Assembly (NCBI RefSeq): GCF_004119495.1
Contig: NZ_NRQU01000019.1
Location: 1 to 64,000 of the forward strand
Reading direction: 5' to 3'
DNA length: 64,000 nt
From: Flavobacterium sp. YO12
GTDB lineage: Bacteria > Bacteroidota > Bacteroidia > Flavobacteriales > Flavobacteriaceae
Position 1 is the first letter of the stretch. Each line of letters begins with the position of its first letter. Positions 52,210-61,340 of this stretch are shown here, piece after piece. A model generated the notes under the pieces. That model searched no databases, was not told where the DNA came from, and saw only the letters and a list, made by a program, of their open reading frames with translations. Position numbers and translations under genes: made by a program.

Positions 52210-53388
52210 TTAGAAACCTACTGACCATCCAGCAGCCCATGTTGGTTTAGCAATACCGTTTCCAGCTCCAGTTGCAGCTGCAGATTCAGTAATTACACCA
52301 GTAACACTAGCAGAAGTTCCATCTGTTTTCTTTCCTTTAGTTTTTGCAGGTACATCAGCAAGGAATAAGATGTTTGATACTTTTAAATCTGTACCAACGA
52401 AAGCGATAGTTTCATCGTTTTCAACATCAACACCAGTTGCCCAAGCACTAACTACTACGTTAGAGATTTTAGCTTTAGTTCCTCTTCTTAATTTGATAGC
52501 TTGATTTTCAGCAAAGTTAGCTGTAGCAGCAGTACTTCCAGGTCCAACAAGAGTTAAGTTTGTGATTGTTGGGTTAGAGATTGGAGCAAATGCATATCCA
52601 AATTCGAAGTTATCAGCTTCAATTCCTCTGTTTCCTTTTCCGAAATCTAATTTACCATACCAGTTTTCGTTTGTTCCGCTCCAACCTTCAGTCCAGTCAA
52701 ATTGGTCATCCTCGTTACCGATAGAGATTAAGTTTTTTGTATTTACAGTTCCTCCGAAGAATTCGAAACCATCATCAGCACCGTAGTAAGCTTGTACGTT
52801 TTCTACAATTGTACCTGAACCAACTCCAAAGAATGAAAGTCCGTTGAATTCTTTTTCAGTATTGAAAGCAGCACCAGCGTACTCAATTCTTAAATATTTA
52901 ATAGAACCAGAATTATCATTAGCAACAGTTCCACCATAAGTCAACTCAGCAACCTCAGATGTTGCAGTAGTAGTTTTACCATTATCACGGTTGATTGGCG
53001 CTTTTCCACAAATTACTAATCCACCCCATTTACCAGCAGCTTTAGTTGAAGCAGTCATTACAACTGGTTTGTCAGCTGTACCGTTTACGTTGATTTTACC
53101 ACCTTGAGCAACTGCGATATAAGAAGCAGTTCCTCCTGTTCCTTCAATTGTTGTTCCAGCAGGAATTGTCAAAGTAGCACCATTTTCTACTCTTATTCCT
53201 CCAGTCAATTTGTACGTTTTAGTAGGATCAAGAATTACTTCGCCATCAGTAATTTTTCCTTGAAAATTAGCAGGATCTGCCGTAAACGAAGAACTTGGTT
53301 TTTTTTCGTCATCATTAGAAGAACAGCTTGTAAGCAAAACTCCTGATAAAGCAAAAACTGTAACGAAATTTAAAATTGATTTTTTCAT
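52210..53388 (-). CDS. Right-handed beta-helix lipoprotein
   Basis: 392 residues. Lipobox LLTSC gives a lipidated Cys22 followed by SSNDDEKK, compatible with surface exposure. From about 60 onward, regular Gly/Val/Asn-rich coils (LTGGIRVENGATLTIPAGTT, GGKINVNGTADKPVVMTAS, GKWGGLVICGKAPIN) and paired Asp-rich loops mark a parallel beta-helix. It ends WAAGWSVGF. The gene lies 217 bases after the large TonB receptor gene with a terminator between; the 11-bp direct repeats near 53503 precede its own start. Probably binds the same ligand at the surface. Confidence 0.82.
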   Translation of the reverse strand: MKKSILNFVTVFALSGVLLTSCSSNDDEKKPSSSFTADPANFQGKITDGEVILDPTKTYKLTGGIRVENGATLTIPAGTTIEGTGGTASYIAVAQGGKINVNGTADKPVVMTASTKAAGKWGGLVICGKAPINRDNGKTTTATSEVAELTYGGTVANDNSGSIKYLRIEYAGAAFNTEKEFNGLSFFGVGSGTIVENVQAYYGADDGFEFFGGTVNTKNLISIGNEDDQFDWTEGWSGTNENWYGKLDFGKGNRGIEADNFEFGYAFAPISNPTITNLTLVGPGSTAATANFAENQAIKLRRGTKAKISNVVVSAWATGVDVENDETIAFVGTDLKVSNILFLADVPAKTKGKKTDGTSASVTGVITESAAATGAGNGIAKPTWAAGWSVGF

Positions 53389-53502
53389 AATCGTTTTAAT
53401 AATTTTTTTGTGTGTTTAATTTCTTGTTGCAAAGATGGATTAGAAATCTTTTTTAGATGTTAAGCAAGTGTGATTGTTAGTTTAATAAAAAGCAGCTTTT
53501 AT

Positions 53503-53517
53503 ATTAACTAAATGTTA
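53503..53517 (-). promoter_or_regulatory. TAAC-N7-TAAT direct repeat before the lipoprotein gene
   Basis: GTTA at 53514-53517 and ATTA at 53503-53506 (TAAC, then TAAT on the minus strand) are 11 bases apart. The start codon is 115 bases away; CATCTTTG, the same -7-like word as before the porin gene, lies between. Confidence 0.3.
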
Positions 53518-53549
53518 ACGACTTAACACGTTGTTTATAGTTGAAAATG

Positions 53550-53584
53550 CGCAAAAAAAAGACAGCTCTAAAGCTGTCTTTTAC
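53550..53584 (-). terminator. Terminator of the large TonB receptor gene
   Basis: AAGACAGCT CTAA AGCTGTCTT with an A8 run on the plus strand, which is T8 on the coding strand. Confidence 0.9.
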
Positions 53585-53605
53585 TAATTAAACGGTATGT
53601 TTTAT

Positions 53606-56377
53606 TTAAAATTCATAGCTAAATTGTAAGCTTAGGTTTAACCCTTTTTTGTAGCTCAAAATGTCAACATCTCCAGATTGATTTTCCTGAACTCTTTTTA
53701 TAGTTGGATCAAGCATGTTTTTTACAACTAAACCAAGGCTGTAGTTTTTGTTTAGTTTTGATTTTGCAATGAAGTCTAATGAACCAGCAGCTTTGTCAAC
53801 TAAATCACCTTTTTCTAAAGTACCAATTGCATTAACACGGTCAGAGAAATAAGTATAAGCTAAAGTTGTTGTTAAGTTGCTTTTTTTATCATTCCATTCA
53901 TTGAAGAAAGATAAGTCAGCATTTAATAACAAAGGAGAAGCTCCTGTAAATTTACCAGTTGTATTAGTAAAAGTAGTTGGACGAGTTCCTTGTGTTTCTT
54001 CTTGAACTTTTTCGTTGTTTAATTCTTGTTTGCTATACAAATATGATACGTTGATTCCTCCAGTTAATTTTTTAGTGTTTTCACTGTCAAAAGTAAAAAG
54101 TGTTTTCTTGTATTCTAATTCAGCACCTGCTACATAACCATAATCTCCAGAGTTTACGTAAGAGATATCATTTGTAGAAGAGTTGATAACCACCTCGTTG
54201 ATTGGGTTTAAGATGTATTTTCCGAAACCTGTTACAGAAAGAACTTCGTCGCTGTTAGGGAAAATTTCCCATTTTAAGTCAAAGTTGTAATCATCTGAAG
54301 CGTATAAAAATGGGTTACCAATTTTTGCTTGTAAAAATTCCTCATAGATAAAAGGAGATCTTTCCTTGAACTGTGGAAGTGTATATGTTTTACTGAATCC
54401 AAAACGTAAATTTTGTTTTTCGTTAAGTTCGTATTTTAATACCAAACTTGGCAAGAAAGCTGTTTTTTCTAGTTTGTCGCTTCCTCCAGCAGGATCCAAT
54501 TGTGTACTCCAGTCAACATTTTGTATGATAACTTCAGCTCTTAATCCTAAAACTGCAGTTAATTTGTTGAATTTGTATTCAGTATTTAAAAAACCGCCAT
54601 TGATAGTCAAATCACCGCTGTATGTTTGTGGATCAAGTGCGTTTGGAACTTCTGGTCCTCCACGGAAAGTTGAAATCGTAAAGAAGTTGTTGTCTAGATT
54701 TTGTTGGTTATAGAATAAATCCAGGTTGTTAGGATCTACGATATCACCTGTATGAGAAACAGGGAATGTTGTAGTTTTAAAGTTGAATTGAGTTGCCTCG
54801 AAATCTCTGTTTTTGAATCTTCCATTGTAACCTGCAGTAAATTTTCCTCTATAATCTCCATCATCATTTTTGCTGAATTTGTAGTTTACAGATAAATTTG
54901 CCGCCAATTCGTTTTCTTTTAATGTTTGGAAATAACGGTGGTTATTTGGAGCAGATTGAGAGTTAATTACATAACCGCCGTCAACAAGATTCATTGTATT
55001 GTATGTTCTGTCTGGAATATCTTGTTTTACAGTATTAAAAGAACCTCCCCAGTTCAAAGTGCTTCTTTCGCTCAATTTATGTTCTCCCAATAATTGGTTT
55101 ACCCATAAAGCTGATTTCTCATATTCATTTCTGCGGATGTAACCGTTTCCTTCGTTTGCTAAGTCAACAATGTATCCTCTTGATTCTTCTTTTCTTTGTG
55201 AAGACGTGTTGATGTACAAACTATTGAAGTTAATTTTGTTTCTGTTGTTGATTTTGTAACCAACATTAAACATTCCAGTAGTATTGGTATTGTATGAAAG
55301 ATAGTTGTAATCTAGATCTTTTCCGGCAACACCCGCAGCATTAACACTTCCTCTTGCAATACCTTGTGTTCTTGAAGCATATTCATTTGTGAAAGATGCA
55401 GTTCCGAAGATGTTGATTTTTCCTGCTTCACCAACATTATAAGAATCACCACCCGAAATTCCGAAAGAACCTCCAATTGGTGTTTTTTTGTCGAATTGTA
55501 AAGTACCGTAATTGTATTGCGTTAAAGGATTGCTTGGAATTTCAGCTTTACTGAATCCAAAAGCGTTTGGTCCTTTTTGTAAAGTAAAATTGTTTTCTCC
55601 AAGAGCATTCGTATTGCCTTTAGATTCTAAATCAATTTTGAAGAACCCGTTTCCTTTGTAATCTTTTGAAACGATATCAACATTTCCTCCAGCGAAATCT
55701 CCAAAGAATTTTCCGTTGTATACTTTGTCGATAGAAACGTACTCGATAATGTCTGTTGAGAAAATATCTAAGTTGATGTTTTTCTTTTCTGGATCGTTTG
55801 AAGGAATTGGAAGTCCATTCATTGTTGTAGAGTTGTAACGGTCTCCCAAACCTCTCACAAAAATGTTATTTGTTCCTTCTTGTTTTGTAATACCAGTAGT
55901 TTTTACAACTGCATTTGCAACATCACTTACTCCTTTTTTAGAAAGTTCTTGTGCACCAATTGCTTGTTTAATGTCGACAGCATTTTTTTGTTCCAGTAAA
56001 AGAGCAGTTTCTTTTTGTCTGTTTACTGCAGCCGATTTTACCACTACATCTTTAAGAGTGAAACTTCCCGAAGAAAGCGCTTGATTAACCACTACAGTTT
56101 CGTTTGCTTTTACCGCAACTGGAGTTTCTTTAGATTCATATCCTAAAAAACTATAAATAACGATATAATTTCCTGGATTTACGCTTAACGAATATTTTCC
56201 GTCAACGTCAGTATTTACGCTAATGTTTGTACCTTTAATTAAAACATTTGCAAAAGGTAAGGCTTCGTTGTTCATTTCTTTGTCGGTTAAAACGCCAGAA
56301 ATCGTACCTTTGTTTTGTGCGATCGAAATCGTACAGATAAATAATGCAATAAATAGAAATTTTAAATTGAATTTCAT
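53606..56377 (-). CDS. Large TonB-dependent receptor with carboxypeptidase-like domain
   Basis: 923 residues. Signal peptide about 1-20; CarboxypepD_reg-like domain 22-105 (GTISGVLTDKEMNNEALPFANVLIKGT); plug about 110-240 (VVVKSAAVNRQKETALLLEQ, NNIFVRGLGDRYNSTTMNGLPIP, GNVDIVSKD); then the barrel, ending ISLQFSYEF-like NLSLQFSYEF. The long plug resembles receptors that work with surface lipoproteins. Adjacency to a phosphate-type two-component pair and an OprP-like porin suggests uptake of a phosphorus compound. No SusD-type partner; the beta-helix lipoprotein may take that place. Confidence 0.88.
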   Translation of the reverse strand: MKFNLKFLFIALFICTISIAQNKGTISGVLTDKEMNNEALPFANVLIKGTNISVNTDVDGKYSLSVNPGNYIVIYSFLGYESKETPVAVKANETVVVNQALSSGSFTLKDVVVKSAAVNRQKETALLLEQKNAVDIKQAIGAQELSKKGVSDVANAVVKTTGITKQEGTNNIFVRGLGDRYNSTTMNGLPIPSNDPEKKNINLDIFSTDIIEYVSIDKVYNGKFFGDFAGGNVDIVSKDYKGNGFFKIDLESKGNTNALGENNFTLQKGPNAFGFSKAEIPSNPLTQYNYGTLQFDKKTPIGGSFGISGGDSYNVGEAGKINIFGTASFTNEYASRTQGIARGSVNAAGVAGKDLDYNYLSYNTNTTGMFNVGYKINNRNKINFNSLYINTSSQRKEESRGYIVDLANEGNGYIRRNEYEKSALWVNQLLGEHKLSERSTLNWGGSFNTVKQDIPDRTYNTMNLVDGGYVINSQSAPNNHRYFQTLKENELAANLSVNYKFSKNDDGDYRGKFTAGYNGRFKNRDFEATQFNFKTTTFPVSHTGDIVDPNNLDLFYNQQNLDNNFFTISTFRGGPEVPNALDPQTYSGDLTINGGFLNTEYKFNKLTAVLGLRAEVIIQNVDWSTQLDPAGGSDKLEKTAFLPSLVLKYELNEKQNLRFGFSKTYTLPQFKERSPFIYEEFLQAKIGNPFLYASDDYNFDLKWEIFPNSDEVLSVTGFGKYILNPINEVVINSSTNDISYVNSGDYGYVAGAELEYKKTLFTFDSENTKKLTGGINVSYLYSKQELNNEKVQEETQGTRPTTFTNTTGKFTGASPLLLNADLSFFNEWNDKKSNLTTTLAYTYFSDRVNAIGTLEKGDLVDKAAGSLDFIAKSKLNKNYSLGLVVKNMLDPTIKRVQENQSGDVDILSYKKGLNLSLQFSYEF

Positions 56378-56435
56378 TTCAGTGTTGTGTTTGATTTATT
56401 TTTGTGCAAAGAAATAACTGGGCTGTGAAGTCGAT

Positions 56436-56502
56436 GTTACGAACTTGTTATGTTTTTGTGTGCTAAAGATTATCAAATTGTTACCAGATTAAATTACCGT
56501 TA
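56436..56502 (-). promoter_or_regulatory. TAAC/TAAT direct repeats before the TonB receptor gene
   Basis: On the minus strand, three TAAC/T pairs with exact 11-base period: TAAC (56436) and TAAC (56447); TAAT (56469) and TAAC (56480); TAAT (56488) and TAAC (56499). They lie 59-125 bases before the ATG. Confidence 0.4.
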
Positions 56503-56610
56503 ACAGCAATTTTTAACGATTCATTTATTACTATATTTACCCTGTGAAATAAAAAACATCGGATATATATTAAAGAGAATTTGATGTAAAAATCTCAATT
56601 TTTGCTATTT

Positions 56611-57294
56611 ATGAAAAAAACACAAACCAAGATTTTATTAGTTGACGACGAACCAGATATCTTAGAAATCGTTGGCTATAACCTTGCTCAAGAAGGCTAT
56701 CAGATTGTTACAGCTTCTAACGGAAAAGATGCTATAGCAAAAGCTCAGAAAGAATTGCCAGAATTAATTATTATGGACGTGATGATGGCTGAAATGGATG
56801 GTATGGAAGCTTGTGAGCACATCAGAAAAATCCCCGAATTAAATAATGTTATCATAACATTTCTTACCGCAAGAAGTGAAGACTATTCGCAAGTAGCTGG
56901 TTTTGATGCTGGTGCTGATGATTATATTACGAAACCAATCAAACCAAAATTGTTAGTCTCAAAAGTAAAGGCTCTGTTAAGAAGGTTAAAAGAACAAGAA
57001 GTAGTTAGTGATACTATAAATGTTGGAGGAATCGAGATTAACCGCGAAGAGTATAAAATTATCAAAGGCAATGTAGAAATTGCACTTCCTAGAAAAGAAT
57101 TCGAATTGTTTTATTTATTAGCTTCAAAACCAGGTAAAGTTTTTAAAAGAGATGAAATTCTTGATAAAGTCTGGGGGAACGAAGTGGTAGTTGGAGGAAG
57201 AACAATTGATGTTCATATTAGAAAACTACGCGAAAAAATAGGCGAAGATCTTTTTAAAACCATAAAAGGTGTAGGCTACAAATTTGAAGTTTAA
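56611..57294 (+). CDS. PhoB-like response regulator
   Basis: 227 residues from ATG 56611; the frame from TTG 56602 adds only three codons. Receiver domain with acidic DDE at 12-14, phosphorylated Asp56 (IIMDVMM) and Lys in YITKPIKPK; the winged-helix effector (about 125-225) has the IALPRKEFELFYLLA start and GNEVVVGGRTIDVHIRKLREKI recognition region typical of OmpR/PhoB. Followed by a PhoR-like kinase 218 bases on. Confidence 0.9.
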   Translation: MKKTQTKILLVDDEPDILEIVGYNLAQEGYQIVTASNGKDAIAKAQKELPELIIMDVMMAEMDGMEACEHIRKIPELNNVIITFLTARSEDYSQVAGFDAGADDYITKPIKPKLLVSKVKALLRRLKEQEVVSDTINVGGIEINREEYKIIKGNVEIALPRKEFELFYLLASKPGKVFKRDEILDKVWGNEVVVGGRTIDVHIRKLREKIGEDLFKTIKGVGYKFEV

Positions 57295-57310
57295 GGATTC
57301 AATAGTAAGG

Positions 57311-57480
57311 AAACCATATAAGTGATATAAGCTCATTTAATTTCTGGTTTACCAATATTCACAATAATTATCTTTGTCAAAGTTCTGAACTTTGACAAAG
57401 ATTTGCTTTTTTAAGTTCTTATGTAAATGCACACAATTAAGTTTTACTTTTAAATGAATTTATATCACTTATATGGTGAA
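57311..57480. repeat. ACCATATAAG-ended inverted-repeat element, complete copy
   Basis: Left end 57311-57340 and right end 57450-57480 are inverted copies over about 27 bases (ACCATATAAGTGATATAA plus TTCATTTAA, two differences). Inside is a 14-bp stem terminator, TCTTTGTCAAAGTT / AACTTTGACAAAGA, at 57371-57401 followed by T-rich DNA. It separates the regulator from its kinase gene. Confidence 0.75.
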
Positions 57481-57512
57481 AAAAATAATCCGTTAATGGT
57501 TCAATATTTTCA

Positions 57513-58598
57513 ATGAAAATCAATTTTAAAAAAACATACAAATTTGCTGTAAAATCGGCATTATATATAAGTCTATTTGCAACAGGATTTGTACTCATAT
57601 TGATGTCTTTATTTTATAAAGGTCAATTGAAACACCAAATTGCATTTGGAATAATTTTTTTAATCTCAATTTATATCTTCTCATTTCTGGTTTTACAATA
57701 TCGTGTAGAACGTTTTATATATAGAAGAGTAAAAAAAATATACGATGAGGTTTCGCTGCTAGAATCAACAACACTTATCAATCAGCCCATAACGACTGAT
57801 ATGGAAACGCTGTCGCGAGAAGTGAAAAAGTTTGCGACAGATAAAAAGCTGGAAATCGAAATGCTCGAAATTCGAGAGCAATACCGAAGAGAGTTTCTAG
57901 GAAACGTTTCGCACGAATTAAAAACACCATTATTTACCGTTCAAGGTTACGTTTCGACTTTGCTTGATGGAGCAATGGATGATAAAAATATTCGAAAAAA
58001 ATATTTAAAACGTGCCGAAAAAGGAGTTGAACGATTAATTTACATTGTTGAAGATTTAGATATGATTACCAAATTAGAATCTGGTGATTTAAATTTGATG
58101 ATTACTGATTTTGATATTGTAGAGCTCATTCATAATGTTTTCGATTTGTTAGAAATGAAAGCTGATAAAAAGAAAATTAAATTGGCTTTTGAAAGTAAAA
58201 ATGTACAATCTGTTATTATTCGAGGTGATAAAGACAGGATTCAACAAGTTTTAGAAAATCTAATTGTAAACTCGATAAAATACGGAAAAGAAGGTGGTTT
58301 AACCGAAGTTGGTGTAGTTAATTTAACTAAGAGAAAAGTTTTAATACGCATAAGTGACAACGGAGAAGGAGTTGAGAAACAAAACATTCCAAGACTTTTT
58401 GAACGTTTCTATAGAGTTGATAAAAGCGGTACTCGATCTGAAGGAGGTTCTGGTTTAGGTTTGGCGATCGTAAAGCATATTATTGAGGCGCATAAAGAGA
58501 AAGTTTATGTAGAAAGTGAGTTCGGAATTGGTTCAGAATTCTCTTTTACGCTCGAAAAAGCGCTTAAGAACCAAAAAACTGACGTTAAAAAATTGTAA
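57513..58598 (+). CDS. PhoR-like sensor histidine kinase
   Basis: 361 residues. Two helices at about 14-34 and 43-62 with almost no periplasmic loop, so the sensor input is membrane-internal or via a partner, as in PhoR. HisKA around FLGNVSHELKTPL (His134); HATPase_c with N box ENLIVNSIKYG near 247, DNGEGVEK, FYRVDKSGTRSEGGSGLGLAIVK G-box near 310. Partner of the regulator upstream. Confidence 0.9.
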   Translation: MKINFKKTYKFAVKSALYISLFATGFVLILMSLFYKGQLKHQIAFGIIFLISIYIFSFLVLQYRVERFIYRRVKKIYDEVSLLESTTLINQPITTDMETLSREVKKFATDKKLEIEMLEIREQYRREFLGNVSHELKTPLFTVQGYVSTLLDGAMDDKNIRKKYLKRAEKGVERLIYIVEDLDMITKLESGDLNLMITDFDIVELIHNVFDLLEMKADKKKIKLAFESKNVQSVIIRGDKDRIQQVLENLIVNSIKYGKEGGLTEVGVVNLTKRKVLIRISDNGEGVEKQNIPRLFERFYRVDKSGTRSEGGSGLGLAIVKHIIEAHKEKVYVESEFGIGSEFSFTLEKALKNQKTDVKKL

Positions 58599-58686
58599 TT
58601 GAGTTTTTGTCAAACGCCCTAAAACAAAGGTGTTTAACAATAAATCAACATACAGATTTAGTCCATAACAATAAATTTTTATTATA

Positions 58687-58731
58687 GTAACATCTGGTTA
58701 ATGATTTCTTAACATAGGTGATACATCTTTG
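58687..58731 (+). promoter_or_regulatory. Triple 11-bp repeat and -7 box before the porin gene
   Basis: TAAC (58688), TAAT (58699) and TAAC (58710) are spaced by exactly 11 bases; CATCTTTG, a near-match to the -7 box, follows at 58724-58731, 30 bases before the ATG. The period equals the PhoB box unit of other bacteria. Confidence 0.5.
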
Positions 58732-58760
58732 CATTCTGAAATTAAGGGATTAAAGAAAGA

Positions 58761-60056
58761 ATGATAAAAAGAAAAATAATTGCAGTTTTATTACTGTTGA
58801 CTTGGGTATCAAATGCACAAGATGTGAACAAGCAAGAAGTAAAAAACGAAGTAATTCGTATTTTAGACTCTATAAATAAAGCGAAACTGCCAGATACTAA
58901 GTCAGGTGTAAGCGGCGAGGAACACTGGTACGACAGAATCTCTTTAAGAGGTTATGCACAAATTAGATACAATGGTTTGTTCTCTACAAACGATAAAGTT
59001 TCCTGTGAACAATGTGATAAATCTTGGGGAACAACTTCTACAGCTCCAGACGCAAAAGCAAACAACGGACTTTTTATTCGTCGTGCGCGTTTAGTCTTTT
59101 CAGGACAGGTTCATCCTAACGTATTCTTCTATTTTCAACCTGATTTTGCGAGTTCTCCAAGTACTGGAATTCAGAATTTTGTACAAATTCGTGATTTGTA
59201 TTTTGACCTTTCTTTTGATAAGAAAAAAGAATATCGTGTACGTGTTGGACAGAGTAAAATTCCGTATGGTTTCGAAAATATGCAGTCAAGTTCACAGCGT
59301 TTAGCTTTAGATCGTAACGATGCGATGAATAGTGCCATTTTGAATGAGCGTGATTTAGGTTTGTTTTTTTATTGGGCACCTGCTGAAATTAGAAAACGTT
59401 TCGAAATGCTTGTAAAAGATGGATTTAAAGGATCTGGTGATTATGGAGTTTTTGCTTTTGGAGTTTACAATGGGCAAATTGCAAATAAACTAGACGGTAA
59501 CAGAGATTTAAATGTCGTAGCAAGAGTTACTTATCCTTTTGTTATCGGAAGTCAAATTATAGAGCCAGGAATTCAGGCTTATACAGGTAAATGGGCTTTT
59601 ACAGGTGAAATTTCTCCGGGAGTAAAAGTTAACGATCCACAATATGTAAAAGACCAAAGAGTAGGAGCTACTTTTGTTTTGTATCCAAGACCTTTCGGAA
59701 TCCAGGCAGAATATAATGTTGGTACAGGACCTCGTTACAATACTTTAACCAATACTGTTGATGAAACAGACTTAAATGGAGGCTATGTATTGATGAGTTA
59801 TAAACTTGATTTTAAAAAGCAACATCTTTATCCTTTTGCAAAATTTCAATATTATGACGGAGGTAAGAAATATGAAAAAGACGCCAGAAGTTATGTTGTA
59901 AGAGATTACGAAATAGGCATCGAATGGCAGCCAATTAAAGCTTTCGAATTAACTGCCGAATATGTAATTGCCGATAGAACTTTTGAAGACAGCGCACTTC
60001 CAATAAACAGACAACAAGGAAATTTACTGCGACTGCAAGCTCAGTTCAATTTTTAA
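58761..60056 (+). CDS. OprP/OprO-like phosphate-selective porin
   Basis: 431 residues. Signal peptide 1-19 (ends SNAQD). A coiled-coil-like N-terminal segment, then the porin barrel: RGYAQIRYNGLFS near 68, FIRRARLVFSGQVHPN near 110, RVRVGQSKIPYGFENMQSSS near 157 and an aromatic-ended last strand LRLQAQFNF. This matches phosphate-selective porin O/P. Next to PhoB/PhoR-like genes, it should be phosphate-starvation induced. Confidence 0.9.
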   Translation: MIKRKIIAVLLLLTWVSNAQDVNKQEVKNEVIRILDSINKAKLPDTKSGVSGEEHWYDRISLRGYAQIRYNGLFSTNDKVSCEQCDKSWGTTSTAPDAKANNGLFIRRARLVFSGQVHPNVFFYFQPDFASSPSTGIQNFVQIRDLYFDLSFDKKKEYRVRVGQSKIPYGFENMQSSSQRLALDRNDAMNSAILNERDLGLFFYWAPAEIRKRFEMLVKDGFKGSGDYGVFAFGVYNGQIANKLDGNRDLNVVARVTYPFVIGSQIIEPGIQAYTGKWAFTGEISPGVKVNDPQYVKDQRVGATFVLYPRPFGIQAEYNVGTGPRYNTLTNTVDETDLNGGYVLMSYKLDFKKQHLYPFAKFQYYDGGKKYEKDARSYVVRDYEIGIEWQPIKAFELTAEYVIADRTFEDSALPINRQQGNLLRLQAQFNF

Positions 60057-60060
60057 ATAA

Positions 60061-61131
60061 TTAGTCCTCAAAAACAGTAAATAGCGAATCCCAGTCTATT
60101 TCTTCATTAAATTGAGACAAACCCTTAAACGACTTTACTTTTGATAAATCATCAATCGTAAAGTCGTCTTGCATTGCATATGGCACAAGATTTTCTTCCT
60201 GAAGTTTTACCGCCAGATATTCCTGTTCGTATTGTCCCGGAGTTGGAATAAAGAAAGCTTTTTTGCCCAGTTTAGCCAAATCCATAACAGTTGTATAACC
60301 AGAACGACATAAAACAAAATCACTTTCATTAAAAGTCTGTTCTAATTGTTTAGAATTCATGAAGTTGTAATAAGTAACATTTCCAGCCTGCCATTTAGTT
60401 TGCGTTTTCTCTACAATTCCTTGTACAAAAACTACTTTTCCTTTGTAACCCGCTATTTCTTTTTGCAGCTTTTCGTCAAGATAAGTACGCTGCGGTTCCG
60501 GCCCTGATAAAATAATCATTAAATCGTATATTTTAGGCGTTTCCTTTTTACGCATTCTGCTCAAAGGGCCAATGTATTTAAGATTTAAATCATTGCTTTT
60601 AAGATGACCTAAATCGCCAGTAAGATTTGTTTTTTCATTTGAATCTGGAACCCAGCACTGCGAATATTTTTTTATAAAATACTGATGGCATTTACTCGTA
60701 AACCAAGTGGTGTTTCCAGTCATCACATTCAACTGATGCGTCATAAAAACAGAAGGCACTTTTTTACTAAAAACACCCAATCTATTATCAGAAATAATTC
60801 CGTCAATACCATGTTTTTTAATCCAGCCGTTCACCATTTTTTTCTCATCTAAAATAGCAGCAATCATCTTCGGAAGGTTTTTAATTAACTTCCATTTAAA
60901 GTTTTTACCATTTTTAGCATATTCAATGTGGTAAGAAGGCAGTTCCAGTGTTTGTATATAAGGAAATTCTTTTCGCAGCAAAGCCAGCGCAACACCATCA
61001 GAAGCAATAATAGGAATAAAATTGTTTTCCTGAAGCGCCTTAATAATTGGGATACATCTTGTGGCGTGGCCAAGTCCCCAGTTTAATGGAGCAACTAAAA
61101 TTGTTTTGTTAGCAGAATAGTCAATGCTCAT
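60061..61131 (-). CDS. MurG-like glycosyltransferase (GT28-type fold)
   Basis: 356 residues. APLNWGLGHATRCIPIIKAL near 14-33 is the N-terminal nucleotide-sugar GT-B start; C-terminal half has GYTTVMDLAKLGKKAFFIPTPGQYEQEYLA near 278-307, the donor-binding stretch of MurG/UDP-GlcNAc transferases. Membrane helices absent; peripheral. Sugar acceptor unknown; convergent with the porin gene with a 4-base gap. Confidence 0.85.
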   Translation of the reverse strand: MSIDYSANKTILVAPLNWGLGHATRCIPIIKALQENNFIPIIASDGVALALLRKEFPYIQTLELPSYHIEYAKNGKNFKWKLIKNLPKMIAAILDEKKMVNGWIKKHGIDGIISDNRLGVFSKKVPSVFMTHQLNVMTGNTTWFTSKCHQYFIKKYSQCWVPDSNEKTNLTGDLGHLKSNDLNLKYIGPLSRMRKKETPKIYDLMIILSGPEPQRTYLDEKLQKEIAGYKGKVVFVQGIVEKTQTKWQAGNVTYYNFMNSKQLEQTFNESDFVLCRSGYTTVMDLAKLGKKAFFIPTPGQYEQEYLAVKLQEENLVPYAMQDDFTIDDLSKVKSFKGLSQFNEEIDWDSLFTVFED

Positions 61132-61222
61132 AGTTTAACGCTTTTTGCAAACGAAGATAAAGAAATATGTTTTTTATGTTATTTCGCACATATTACTAAA
61201 TTATTAACTCAATATTTTATTT

Positions 61223-61340
61223 AAGGTTCTAAGAGGCTGAGGTACTAAGGGGCTGAGGTTTATTTTTTTAGTAAATAAAAAAGCCGAACATAAGTTCGGC
61301 TTCAAAGTCTCATATCTTAGTCCCTCAGAACCTCAGTACC
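61223..61340. repeat. CTGAGGTACTAAGG repeats flanking a terminator
   Basis: Inverted words (CTAAGAGGCTGAGGTACTAAG at 61228 and CTCAGAACCTCAGTACCTTA at 61323) flank the hairpin AAGCCGAAC / GTTCGGCTT (61288-61309), which ends the Lys-rich gene on the minus strand. Confidence 0.65.
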
